Notes: a model not told the origin generated them from the sequence alone. 64,000 nt of DNA from Sphingomonas sp. S2M10 (GCF_012650175.1 NZ_JAAILI010000046.1:18909-82908); one strand, 5' to 3'; shown: positions 51,313-59,810, numbered from the stretch's first letter. Program-made: numbers and translations.

Positions 51313-53026
51313 AACCCCTTGCGCCTTTCGAAAACCCGGTGCTAAAGGCGCGCCTCCCGACGCGGTGACCCACCGCCGAGGGGTTGACCAGAGTGGTCCC
51401 CGATAGCTCAGCGGTAGAGCATTCGACTGTTAATCGAATGGTCGTAGGTTCGAATCCTACTCGGGGAGCCATTTCCTTTCGGGGGGCATTTCGCCCCCCC
51501 GAAGGGGTCGGATCAGATCCACCATCGGTGGCAATTTTCTCAAGAATTCCAAATGGTTCGCGGAAGCTGACCGTCAGTTCGCCGAAGGCGAATTTCGAGT
51601 TCGATAATACCAAATTCAGAGCCCTTCTTTTGGTCACCAGAGACTGCTCCGCAAAGCGGTTGTGAGCCGTCCGGGCGAAATCCAGGAGCGCCAGGCCGTC
51701 GTCGATCAGGTCGTCTTCGGCGCAGTGGAGGCTCTCCATGTTTCGCAGAGTCCGATCACGTTCTTCGCGCCAGGTCGCTGAAACCCGATCATGGAAGTCA
51801 TCCGTGACGCGCCCATCTAGCTTATCGAGGTAGAGCTTATCGAGCCGGTGCTGGAGGCGATCGGCTTCCGCCCGGAGCCGCGCTATTGTCTCGTCACGGT
51901 CGCGTCGCTCGTCGGCATGGCTCTCGCGTAGGGCCCGCTCGATGAGGCCGAATGTCACGTCGTCCAGCTTGAGCCGCCGAAGGACAGCGGCGAACTGCTC
52001 GTCGAGCACCTCTTCCCGGACGTAGCGCTCTGGGCACCGACCTTTGAATTTCGAGCAGTGGTAATAGATATACCGGCCCTTCTTAAGCTCGGCGGTGACC
52101 GCGCAGCCACAGTGGCCGCAGGTGATCAGCCCTGTGTAGGCAAACTGCAGCCGATTACCGTGAACGTTAGAGATGGACCGTCCATCGAGGATCTCCTGCA
52201 CGTTGGACCATGTCGCGTAGGTCGTGAGCGGCGTGTGAGACCCCTTGTACGTCTTGCCGAGCCACTCAAACGAACCGGTGTAGATCCTATTCCGCAGCAT
52301 GGTGTTGATCGTGCTGCCCCCGACGGGCTTCTGACTTTTGCGATAGCGCAGGCCCGCCGCATTGGCCATTTGGGTGACTTCTTTGATGGAATACTGGCCG
52401 CTCTCGAACCATTCGAACACACGGGTGACCAGTGGTCCGACTTCCGGATCGAGCACGATGACCTTCTTCCCCAGCGGGCCCATCACGTTCGAATAGCCCA
52501 GTGGCGCGCAGGTCGGCCAAATGCCCTGCTCTGCCTTTTCGAGCATCCCTTTGCGCGTCTCCTCGGAGAGGTTGTCGATGTAGTTCTTGGCCATCAGCAC
52601 CTTGATGCCATGCATGAACTTTTCCGAAGATCGCGAATCTCGGGAGAGGACGACATTCTCTTTCACGAAGTGGATTTCGATATCCAGCCCGTCCACCGTC
52701 ACCCAGTCTTTCAGGTTACGGTATAGTCTGTCGGTTTTCTCGACGAGGATCGTCCTGACGCTGGGATGCGACCGGATGTACCGAAGCATTTCCTCAAATC
52801 CGACCCGGCCGGCCCGCTTGGCGGTCTCGACGTCGACGTGTTCGGCAACAACCGAAATCCCGTTCAGGTCGGCATACTCCCGTATCAGCTTCAGCTGGGC
52901 CGGGATAGAAAACCCTTCCTTCTCCTGCTCACTTGTCGATACCCGTGCGTACATAACGGCCTTGTTGCGCTCGGTAACAATACGCTTAGCCATTGCCTGT
53001 ACGGTTTTTGCGCGCGGTTTTGCCAT
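51302..53026 (-). CDS. Large serine recombinase (site-specific integrase) with a host-encoded C-terminal tail
   Basis: A 574-residue integrase/resolvase-family recombinase. The catalytic domain starts AVMYARVSTSEQEKEGFSIPAQ, with nucleophile serine S30. Next come the recombinase domain (GMLEKAEQGIWPTCAPLGYSNV), a zinc ribbon with C-G-H-C and YYHCSKFKGRC, a coiled coil around residues 360-420, and an end motif KFAFGELTVSFREPFG. After about residue 490 the frame continues through the tRNA terminator and the antisense tRNA (giving VGFEPTTIRLTVECSTAELSG), and stops at 51302 inside nadK. That tail is not a protein domain. The start at 53026 follows GAGGAG. GC content is lower than in neighbours, consistent with transfer. 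Confidence 0.85.
   Translation of the reverse strand: MAKPRAKTVQAMAKRIVTERNKAVMYARVSTSEQEKEGFSIPAQLKLIREYADLNGISVVAEHVDVETAKRAGRVGFEEMLRYIRSHPSVRTILVEKTDRLYRNLKDWVTVDGLDIEIHFVKENVVLSRDSRSSEKFMHGIKVLMAKNYIDNLSEETRKGMLEKAEQGIWPTCAPLGYSNVMGPLGKKVIVLDPEVGPLVTRVFEWFESGQYSIKEVTQMANAAGLRYRKSQKPVGGSTINTMLRNRIYTGSFEWLGKTYKGSHTPLTTYATWSNVQEILDGRSISNVHGNRLQFAYTGLITCGHCGCAVTAELKKGRYIYYHCSKFKGRCPERYVREEVLDEQFAAVLRRLKLDDVTFGLIERALRESHADERRDRDETIARLRAEADRLQHRLDKLYLDKLDGRVTDDFHDRVSATWREERDRTLRNMESLHCAEDDLIDDGLALLDFARTAHNRFAEQSLVTKRRALNLVLSNSKFAFGELTVSFREPFGILEKIATDGGSDPTPSGGRNAPRKEMAPRVGFEPTTIRLTVECSTAELSGTTLVNPSAVGHRVGRRAFSTGFSKGARGFMQ
51397..51471 (+). tRNA. tRNA-Asn (anticodon GTT)
   Basis: A 75-base cloverleaf with an encoded CCA end. 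The acceptor stem TCCCCGA pairs with TCGGGGA, followed by discriminator G and CCA. The D arm holds TAGCTCAGCGGTAGAGC, the anticodon loop is CTGTTAA with anticodon GTT, and the T arm has GGTTCGAATCC. It sits at the junction between core chromosome (nadK) and the mobile element, so it is the likely integration landmark. The recombinase frame crosses it antisense. Confidence 0.97.
51476..51505. terminator. Hairpin after tRNA-Asn
   Basis: CTTTCGGGGGG and CCCCCCGAAGG pair over about 10-11 bp with an 8-base loop, beginning 4 bases after the CCA end. It is probably the tRNA terminator. It also lies inside the 3' part of the antisense recombinase frame. Confidence 0.55.
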
Positions 53027-53128
53027 GTCTACTGATCTCCTCACTCACAATATACCACCCTTCCTCCAGTTTTTGAATGAAGTTCGATAAGTTCGATATG
53101 TGCCTTACTTGGGCTTTCTTTGTTTTAC

Positions 53129-53503
53129 TTAGCCATCCCCATCGCCTTTCTGACGCGAATATTGGCCCTTGAAGGCCAAAAAATAGTCCGTTAGGTCGCC
53201 AAGAAATTTTCTCGCTTCGTCATCGCTAACCGGTCGAGCCAAGCGCGCCTCGAAATGAGCCCGGGCGTCGGCCACCAGCCCGGGAGAGAATAGCGAGCGC
53301 CTGGAAACTCGTTGCGGCCCGAATCCCAGCAAGGGGTTTGGTCGCACGGACTGAGGAGGCTCTGGATCCGGGGGCAAAGCGGCGGTCGGTAGCGGGGCCA
53401 ATTTCGGCACCTGGACACGCGCGGCCTCGATTGCTCTCACTTCGTCTACGGCGGGAGGCACAATGCCCGTCCCGGACGGTCGTGGTCGGCGCCGTCTTCT
53501 CAT
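53129..53503 (-). CDS. Element-encoded hypothetical protein
   Basis: A 124-residue protein starting MRRRRRPRPSGTG, with a basic N-terminus, a Pro-rich middle (PKLAPLPTAALPPDPEPPQ) and a C-terminal helical part (SRRSLFSPGLVADARAHFEARLARPVSDDEARKFLGDLTDYFLAFKGQYSRQ). The C-terminal segment resembles short conserved proteins found beside mobilization genes in sphingomonad elements. Its ATG overlaps the stop of the transglycosylase gene (53500-53503), making it the last gene of the transfer operon. Function unknown. Confidence 0.6.
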   Translation of the reverse strand: MRRRRRPRPSGTGIVPPAVDEVRAIEAARVQVPKLAPLPTAALPPDPEPPQSVRPNPLLGFGPQRVSRRSLFSPGLVADARAHFEARLARPVSDDEARKFLGDLTDYFLAFKGQYSRQKGDGDG

Positions 53504-54084
53504 TGCGTCGCAGCCGAGGCAGGGCGCGCGGTCCCTACGAAAAGGTTCGAGCCGAATCGCCGTCGCAGATGCTTGACGACACTCGCTGTATATCTGCGTT
53601 GCCTCCAACCGGTCGGACTATGATAGACGCCGACCGCTTTCCAATAGTCGCCGGTTGTTGCCAGCCCGGACAGGAATATCCAGCGAGCAGCCTCGACGTT
53701 GAAGCACGCATCCTGTTTCAACCAATGCCGGATGTGGCGCTCCGGCCGTCCGCTTACGGCGGCGAGGCGGGGCACCCACCAGCTGTTGACCTGCAGCGGC
53801 CCGAGATCATGGCTGCCGTCGCCATTCGCGATCTCGGCGCCAATCCATCCCCCCTCCTGATCGCGCAATCCCCAGAGGGTTTTCCCGAGCCAGGCACGAC
53901 CACCAGCTGACCGGGCGATACACGCTGCGACGATTGGCTCATCCGATGACCTCGGCTTCGCGGCACGGGCCTCGAACGACGGGAGTGGAATAAGAGCCAC
54001 GGCAATCGCCAGGGCAATCTCGGGGCCGAATGACACAATGGTGCGCCGCGCCGCGGCCAGCTGCGGCGAGGCACTAGTGATCAT
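53500..54084 (-). CDS. Lysozyme-like transglycosylase (VirB1-type, transfer-associated)
   Basis: A 194-residue protein with an N-terminal hydrophobic signal/anchor (IVSFGPEIALAIAVALIPLPSFEARA). The muramidase-like domain has a catalytic glutamate in WGLRDQEGGWIGAEIANGDGSHDLGPLQVNSWWVPRL, matching the E-S-G and N-x-x-G-x-x-G-x-x-Q layout of lytic transglycosylases, with AARWIFLSGLATTGDYWKAVGVYHSP downstream. Such enzymes open peptidoglycan for mating-pore assembly. ATG at 54084 follows GGAGG; it overlaps the relaxase stop by 11 bases. Its presence hints that pore genes exist on the unseen part of the element. Confidence 0.8.
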   Translation of the reverse strand: MITSASPQLAAARRTIVSFGPEIALAIAVALIPLPSFEARAAKPRSSDEPIVAACIARSAGGRAWLGKTLWGLRDQEGGWIGAEIANGDGSHDLGPLQVNSWWVPRLAAVSGRPERHIRHWLKQDACFNVEAARWIFLSGLATTGDYWKAVGVYHSPTGWRQRRYTASVVKHLRRRFGSNLFVGTARPASAATQ

Positions 54085-57025
54085 GGCTGCCTCCATGATC
54101 CTGCTGCTGCGCCTGCGCCGGCTCGGCCTGTGATTGGGTAGCCGGCCGCGCCGGGTTCTCCATGCTGCGGGCCAGGATGCCCGTCAGCCATTTGTCCACG
54201 GCACCAGCCGCGGATTGCGCACGTCCCGCCAGGAGATAGGCCAACCCGCCTTGCTCGAGGCCGTGGCGCGCCTCTCGCTCGGCTTCCATCCGCTGTTTAC
54301 GCGCACCGCGGTCGCTGCGCTGCTGCTCACGCAGGCGGTCCCACCGATCTCCATGGCGGGCCTCACGTTCCTTGTGGCTATCTCGACCGAGGCGCCCCAA
54401 GCCCTCCAGTGCCGACGTCTTCTCTCCTGAATGGCGCTCCAGCTTATCGACGAGCCGGTCGCGGTCCTCTGTCCAGAGCTTCACACCAAACCGGGCTCGC
54501 GTGATCGCGGTGTAGTAATTCTGTCCGTTCACCAGACCGGAATTGACCGGAGCAAGGACGTAGGCGCGAGCGTAAGTCTTCGACTGCGCCGAATAGACCG
54601 TCTCAGCGTAGCCATGATCCCAGGTCTTATGCTCGCCGAGGTCGATCGACTGGAGCCGGCCGTCGCGGTCCCACCGTATCGTCGCCCGGCTTCCGTCGAG
54701 ACTCTCCACCGTGCCTCGTTCGGCATTCTTGAGATCAAGGTCCTTGCTGGCGAGACGCCATTGGATCCGGTCACCCTTCGACAGGTCGCGCTCTTCCTGT
54801 CGGAACACATTGACCTGCGACGCCTTCCCGATGCGAGGATCCCAGCGGATTGTGCGACCATGTTCATCGATCAACCGGACGACCTGCCGCCCTCGCCCGT
54901 CGCGCCCGATCCCGACGACGCGATATTCTGCATCGCGCGCGATCCCCAGATCAGCATTGTCCCGCGAGAAGACGAGCACCTGTCCGCCCGAATAGAACCG
55001 GGCGAAGTGTTTCTCCTGGTCGGTCATTCCGGACGGCGTCAGGACCGACAGACGGGCCTCCTCGGCCGCGATGGCGCCCTCTGTCTTCAGCGCCTCCCTG
55101 ATCTTCGTGTTGACGATCAGGCGGGTGGCATTCTCCAGAACGAGGATGTTGGTGTTGGCGCGGTTCTCCGGCTTCAGCCGCGTCCATTCGCCAACCAGTC
55201 CCTTGGCGAGCGCTTCGGCGTCCCCTCCGCTTGTAACCTTGTCCAGGTTCTCGAGCGACGCGGCATAATTGCCCAGGCGCGCCTGGGTGACCGCCGCTTT
55301 CATCATCCGGGTTTCCTGCCGGACCGATTCGGTCAGTTCCGCCGTCGGCAGCCCGAGCTTCTGCAACAGCCAAAAGGCCTTGCCCTGCTCGATGGCACCG
55401 GTCTGCTTGTTGTCGCCCAGGACGATCAGCCGTGCCCCCGTCATACGGCTGATCTCGAGCACGCGAAGCGCCTGGCGGTTGCCGAGTTGCCCGGCTTCGT
55501 CGAGCACCAGGACATAGCCATCATCGATATTGCGTCCGCCCCCGGCGACCAGACTGGCAACGGTGCGAAACTCGATCCCCGCACTGGCGCCAAGATTGGC
55601 GGCTGCCGACGAAGTTGGAGCGAGCGCGATGAGCGTCGTTCCCCGCGGCGCAGCTTCGTTGAGCGCCTTCACCAATGTCGATTTGCCCGCGCCGGCGACG
55701 CCGTGAACGCCGACCAGCCGATCGCTGGTCGTGCCGATGTGGAGAAGCGCCGCCTCCTGTGCGGGATTGAGCCTTGGCTCCGCCAAGACTGCGCGGATGC
55801 GTTCGGGGGTCGAGATCGGCGAGGCGTCGCCAAGCGACAGCGAGAGATGCTCCGAGAGCGCCAGTTCCAACCGGGCGGTGCGTCGCGTCGTCCGTCCGCG
55901 GGTATGGACCGCGTCGCCGGTTTGATGGGGCGTTGCGAGCAGCTTGAACCGCTTCTCATGCTCCTCGACCAGCGGTCGGACATCCGAGAGGCGGACCTCC
56001 CCTACATGGGAAGCAAGTGCGAGGCGGAACATCCGTCCCAGGTTGTTTACCGCCTCGCGTGTCTCGGCCTGGCGGATGCCGAATAACATGGCGCGGGCGG
56101 ATAGCTGGGGATCTGGAGCAAGGTTGCGGTCGCCGGTCTGATCGGCTTCGGCGCGCACCTCCAGCATCGCATCGCGGTGCTTTTCAGATGCGGCGGCCCA
56201 GCGGTCACGCAGCTCGTCAACGCCGACCTTCTGCTTCGGGGGTCGCGTTTCGTAGAACGATTTGCGGCGAGCCGCCTGCCCCGTCAGCCCATGCTCCTTC
56301 GCATGCGCCTCGATTTCCTGGGACCGTTTGGAATTCTCGACGATGAGGTCGCGAGGAAGACCGTGGATCTCGAACAGACCGGTGCGAGGGTCCGAGGCGA
56401 CCTCATAGCCGATCTCCCGGATCTCATGTGCCAGCTCGTTCCGGTAAACCTGCCCGGCGACGATCTGCTCGACATACATCGCCCGGGTTTCGAGACTGAC
56501 CATCTGGCCGTCGTCGTCGCGGTTGGTCATGTTCATAACCACGACATGCGTGTGGAGTTGGGGGTCGAGCTGACGCGACGCATGTTCGGTGAACTTCGCG
56601 AAGATCAGGCGCCCGGTCGTCTCATGGACGATCTCGCCGTTCGATCGATGCCGGAGCATCGCGTGTTCTTCGAGATAATCGAGTGCGACCCCGACCGCGC
56701 GTTCGTGCGCCGCGACCAGACGTTCGTCGCCGTGAACGAGCGCCATGATCGATACCGATTTCGGAGCACTGACCGCGAAGTCCCAGCCCGGATGATGCTG
56801 GATGCTGCCATCGGCCCGGTGCCGGCCGAGTTGTTGGTCGCCGACCTTTCCCGCGAGCAGGTCCGCGAAGATGGCGGGATCGACCCTGCCCTCCAGCCCG
56901 AGCTCGGCGGCGATCCTGCCACCCCATTCGGACGGCTCGTCGCCGCCCTTGGTGTAATAATCGCCGACGGTGTAATATTTCGCGATGTTGGCGGGCGTGC
57001 CCTTGAGGCGGCGGGGATGGATCAT
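54074..57025 (-). CDS. MobF-family conjugative relaxase/helicase (TrwC/TraI-like)
   Basis: A 983-residue bifunctional enzyme that nicks oriT, binds the 5' end covalently and unwinds DNA. The N-terminal TrwC domain has paired tyrosines Y17-Y18 and Y23-Y24 (KYYTVGDYYT) and the metal triad H148, H158, H160 (EHAS...QLHTHVVV). The superfamily I helicase part has Walker A GVAGAGKST near residue 445, the DEAGQL motif, GDNKQTGAI and the C-terminal NYYTAITRARFGV. A charged C-terminal tail ends SHDH. All signatures are intact. It overlaps the coupling-protein stop by ATGA (57022-57025), so it belongs to one operon. Confidence 0.93.
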   Translation of the reverse strand: MIHPRRLKGTPANIAKYYTVGDYYTKGGDEPSEWGGRIAAELGLEGRVDPAIFADLLAGKVGDQQLGRHRADGSIQHHPGWDFAVSAPKSVSIMALVHGDERLVAAHERAVGVALDYLEEHAMLRHRSNGEIVHETTGRLIFAKFTEHASRQLDPQLHTHVVVMNMTNRDDDGQMVSLETRAMYVEQIVAGQVYRNELAHEIREIGYEVASDPRTGLFEIHGLPRDLIVENSKRSQEIEAHAKEHGLTGQAARRKSFYETRPPKQKVGVDELRDRWAAASEKHRDAMLEVRAEADQTGDRNLAPDPQLSARAMLFGIRQAETREAVNNLGRMFRLALASHVGEVRLSDVRPLVEEHEKRFKLLATPHQTGDAVHTRGRTTRRTARLELALSEHLSLSLGDASPISTPERIRAVLAEPRLNPAQEAALLHIGTTSDRLVGVHGVAGAGKSTLVKALNEAAPRGTTLIALAPTSSAAANLGASAGIEFRTVASLVAGGGRNIDDGYVLVLDEAGQLGNRQALRVLEISRMTGARLIVLGDNKQTGAIEQGKAFWLLQKLGLPTAELTESVRQETRMMKAAVTQARLGNYAASLENLDKVTSGGDAEALAKGLVGEWTRLKPENRANTNILVLENATRLIVNTKIREALKTEGAIAAEEARLSVLTPSGMTDQEKHFARFYSGGQVLVFSRDNADLGIARDAEYRVVGIGRDGRGRQVVRLIDEHGRTIRWDPRIGKASQVNVFRQEERDLSKGDRIQWRLASKDLDLKNAERGTVESLDGSRATIRWDRDGRLQSIDLGEHKTWDHGYAETVYSAQSKTYARAYVLAPVNSGLVNGQNYYTAITRARFGVKLWTEDRDRLVDKLERHSGEKTSALEGLGRLGRDSHKEREARHGDRWDRLREQQRSDRGARKQRMEAEREARHGLEQGGLAYLLAGRAQSAAGAVDKWLTGILARSMENPARPATQSQAEPAQAQQQDHGGSHDH

Positions 57026-59067
57026 GCCGGGTCCGCCGCATTGCGGTCGCCGTCACGCCGACCGTGCTGCTTAAGCCGGAACGCAGTTGCCCTCCCGTAC
57101 AATGTGAGCTGGGGCGTCACGATTACCGGCTCGATGTCGCCCGTGGAGCCGCTCGACGACGGCGTAACTGGCTCATCTGATGGTGGCGCTTCCTGCGCCT
57201 CCGCTGGGGACACCGCAGGCGCCAACGGTAGCTCATCCGTCGCCTCTTCTTGATGCGCACGCCGCCGCTTCGCCGGCGGGCGGGTCGCTACAGGTTCCGA
57301 CTGCGTGGCCGGCTCAGACGCGGCGAGCGGATCGATCGCCATGCGCGCCGGGGGCGACAACCGCTCCTCGAACGCGACGCAGACGGACGGCACGCGGTTG
57401 TAGCTATCCTGGAACTGTACGACCGGCAGATTGCGCCCGAAGCGGAGATAACCGCACAGGTTGGGCAGATTGGTCACCTCGGTGTGCATGACTAGCGGCC
57501 GGGTGACCTGCATGCGTGAGAGGTTCACCCCGTCGCGCATATCGTTCACGCCGTAAGACATGCCCTCATTGGCTTCGACCTGCTCGACCTGGCCCAGATT
57601 CTCCGAGACATGCTTCGCGGTCGGGGTGTCGTTGGCGCGCAGTGCCACCCAGGTCGAACAATAGCCGGTGATCGCCGCGGCATCCTGAATGCCGTAGGTC
57701 GCCTCGAGCTGCGGATAGGACTGAAAGCCGAGGATGCCGCACCCGCCATATTTGCGGGCGCGCGCCAGGAAGTCCGAGAGCGACGGCAGTTTCTGGAGCG
57801 AAGGCAGCTCGTCGATTACGCAATAGAGACGGCGGTTGCGGTCGGCGGAAAGGCTCATGATGGCGCTGATCGCAATATCGAGCCAGACCGTGATCAGGGG
57901 CCGGAGCGACGGCAGCTGGTCCGCCTTCACCGTGATAAACAGCCAGCTGTCATCCTTTTCGTTGGCGACCCAGTCGCGGATCGAAAGCCCGTCCTCGGTG
58001 TCATCGAGATAGGAGAAAGAGCGCATCACCGAGGCAAGCTCGGCCTGGATACCTGCCGATGTCCGCTCCCCCTCCAGGGAGATGAAGGCGGCAGCGTCGG
58101 TCCCTTGCGCGAACGCGGCCAGATCCTTCAACTTCGACCTGAGCAGGGTGTCGAGGAGGATCGACACGAGCGTGCGCTGCTGCCGGGCGAGCTTGCGCAT
58201 CACTGCGACCAGCGTTCCGCGCGCAGACTTTGCCCAAAACGGATCGCCCGCTTTATCCGGGATCGTCGACTCCGCGATCTGGTCGTAGTGATAGTCGCGC
58301 GGGACATCGACCCAGGGGGACCAGCGGTCGGAGCGCACGTCGAGTGGGTTGAGCAGGATGTCGGTGCCGGGGCGGTAGAATTTCTCGACGAAGGTACCTG
58401 CGGTATCATAAACAATCGCGCGCTTGCCGCGCTGGCGGATCCCGTCGAGCATCTTGATGATGATGTTGGTCTTGCCCGTTCCGGGGGCGCCGCAGATCAG
58501 GATATGTTCGGGCTCGAACGCATCGGGGACGTTCACACCGCCGATCTCGAAGCTGCCGCGAGCGCTCCGCCAGAGCGCCCGCCGCACCTGCCGGACGGTG
58601 CCGAACCGAGCCCCACGCAGAAACTGGTTGGAGCCGAGCCCCCTCCCCGTCCGGGTGAAGTAGAACCAGGCCCAGAACAGCATCGCGAGCGCGAACACGC
58701 CGGACAGCGCCGCCCCATGGATGAGGTATGTCTCGAAGGCCTCGAGCGTCCGGTGCGCGACACCCGATTCCAGCAGGCCTTTCGGTGAGGTCCAGTACTG
58801 CCGGCCGTCCGGTGTCTTGAACAGCAACGGGGTCGCGTTGCCGGGGATGGAATCCCCCATGACGCTCGCCTGCGCGAGCTTCATCAGGACGAAGCGCTCA
58901 TATTCGGAGGACTTTTCGAGTGCGTACCAGATGACCCCGCCGACCCAGATCACGAGCCCCGCGACCAGGGTCTGATAGAAGACCTGCGTGGTCATCCGCA
59001 CATTGTGGACGATGGCCTGGCCACCCCGGGTCCAGCTCCCCAGCGTGTCGTGGCGAAAAATGCTCAT
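57022..59067 (-). CDS. Type IV coupling protein (TraD/TrwB/VirD4 family)
   Basis: A 681-residue inner-membrane ATPase that brings the relaxosome to the secretion channel. Two N-terminal transmembrane helices are seen (VFYQTLVAGLVIWVGGVIWYAL and GAALSGVFALAMLFWAWFYF). The motor has Walker A ICGAPGTGKTNII, the following KRAIVYDTAGTFVEKFY, Walker B LYCVIDELPSLQKLPSL and YGGCGILGFQSYPQLEATYG. The C-terminal about 130 residues are Pro/Glu/Ala-rich and probably disordered. The start MSIFRHDTLGSW overlaps the accessory gene stop (59064-59067). It is downstream of the RHH gene and upstream of the relaxase. Confidence 0.93.
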   Translation of the reverse strand: MSIFRHDTLGSWTRGGQAIVHNVRMTTQVFYQTLVAGLVIWVGGVIWYALEKSSEYERFVLMKLAQASVMGDSIPGNATPLLFKTPDGRQYWTSPKGLLESGVAHRTLEAFETYLIHGAALSGVFALAMLFWAWFYFTRTGRGLGSNQFLRGARFGTVRQVRRALWRSARGSFEIGGVNVPDAFEPEHILICGAPGTGKTNIIIKMLDGIRQRGKRAIVYDTAGTFVEKFYRPGTDILLNPLDVRSDRWSPWVDVPRDYHYDQIAESTIPDKAGDPFWAKSARGTLVAVMRKLARQQRTLVSILLDTLLRSKLKDLAAFAQGTDAAAFISLEGERTSAGIQAELASVMRSFSYLDDTEDGLSIRDWVANEKDDSWLFITVKADQLPSLRPLITVWLDIAISAIMSLSADRNRRLYCVIDELPSLQKLPSLSDFLARARKYGGCGILGFQSYPQLEATYGIQDAAAITGYCSTWVALRANDTPTAKHVSENLGQVEQVEANEGMSYGVNDMRDGVNLSRMQVTRPLVMHTEVTNLPNLCGYLRFGRNLPVVQFQDSYNRVPSVCVAFEERLSPPARMAIDPLAASEPATQSEPVATRPPAKRRRAHQEEATDELPLAPAVSPAEAQEAPPSDEPVTPSSSGSTGDIEPVIVTPQLTLYGRATAFRLKQHGRRDGDRNAADPA

Positions 59068-59366
59068 GGCCGGTCCTGCTCGGGATCGAGCAGCCCCCTT
59101 TCCCGGAGCAGCCGCCGCGCATCGTCCAGCCCCTGTTCGAGGACCTCTGGCGTGCGCTTGCCGACCGACGCGGCAAGGATTGCGAGCGCCTGAATGCAGG
59201 TCGCGTGGAGCTCGTCGAAGCGCGCGTGATATCCCGACGGATCGGTGCCCTCGAAGCGCTCGAGGATGTCGCGACAGTAAGCGGCGGTGGGGGATCCCGC
59301 GTCGCGGGCGCGTCCGTCGAGGCGCCTGAACAGCGCGTCGTCGAGACGGATGGTGATACGAGCCAA
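59064..59366 (-). CDS. Ribbon-helix-helix accessory protein of the transfer operon (TrwA/MobC-like)
   Basis: A 100-residue DNA-binding protein. LARITIRLDDALFRRLDGRARDAGSPTAAYCRDILERFEG reads as an RHH fold: a short beta strand ITIRLDD, then two helices. The C-terminal helical part (FDELHATCIQALAILAASVGKRTPEVLEQGLDDARRLLRERGL) could mediate multimers. In MobF systems such proteins bind oriT inverted repeats, help nicking and repress their own operon. TTG at 59366 with GGGAG upstream is the best start; a longer frame from 59444 begins inside the intergenic repeats. It is first gene of the leftward transfer operon. Confidence 0.75.
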   Translation of the reverse strand: MARITIRLDDALFRRLDGRARDAGSPTAAYCRDILERFEGTDPSGYHARFDELHATCIQALAILAASVGKRTPEVLEQGLDDARRLLRERGLLDPEQDRP

Positions 59367-59810
59367 GGGGCGAGACTCCCGTCTGGCACCCTGACGATCA
59401 TGATGAAGCGTCGCCCTTATAGCGGAATTAGGCCGCGATCTCAAGGATTTGTGGTGGCAGCCGCCGGCAGCTGGATTGAGTCAAGCAAGCTCAATGACTT
59501 GAGCCGGCGGCATATCTCGGATGGCTGCCAGTGGCGGCCAGATTGCGCCAAATCGGCTGCCGACCTGTGCCACGCATAAGCCTTTAAAATAACTGGCGAA
59601 AAGAGCATCGCAGCACCCGTGCGTACGGTGCATTACTTCGCCTCCGGGCGTGCGTCCTCCCTTCCGCAGCGCCCTGAGCGCTGCGCAGCCTCGACCGGGC
59701 ACGGGCGTGGCTTCCCCCGAAGGGGACCCAACAAGAATGGACTTGCGCGCGAGCGCGCTCTTTTGGATGATGCGGGCTTGGCGGGCAGACCCATGTGAAG
59801 GAACATGGAT
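59367..59810. other. Noncoding region between divergent transfer genes; candidate oriT and operators
   Basis: A 444-base gap between the leftward transfer operon and the rightward small gene at 59811. It holds several hairpins: a 9-bp perfect inverted repeat GCCGCCGGC...GCCGGCGGC (59460-59521) enclosing ATTGAG/CTCAAT; GCAGCGC-CCTGA-GCGCTGC (59666-59684); and an imperfect GCAC..GTGC (59613-59631). It also has the self-complementary GAGCGCGCTC followed by TTTT near 59745. Its location, structure and adjacency to an RHH protein fit an oriT plus promoter region; no nic sequence was recognised. Confidence 0.45.
59460..59521. repeat. Nested inverted repeat upstream of the RHH/transfer operon
   Basis: Outer arms of 9 bp (GCCGCCGGC at 59460-59468, GCCGGCGGC at 59513-59521) are exact. 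Inside, ATTGAG pairs with CTCAAT, and TCAAG with CTTGA, so alternative cruciforms are possible. It lies about 95 bases upstream of the RHH gene start, where an RHH protein binding oriT or its own promoter would act. Confidence 0.7.

Noticed and set aside
51384..51665. 93-codon plus-strand frame across the tRNA (VVGSNPTRGA peptide)
   Set aside because: It is translation of the tRNA-Asn sense strand, a well-known artefact; the tRNA cloverleaf is complete.
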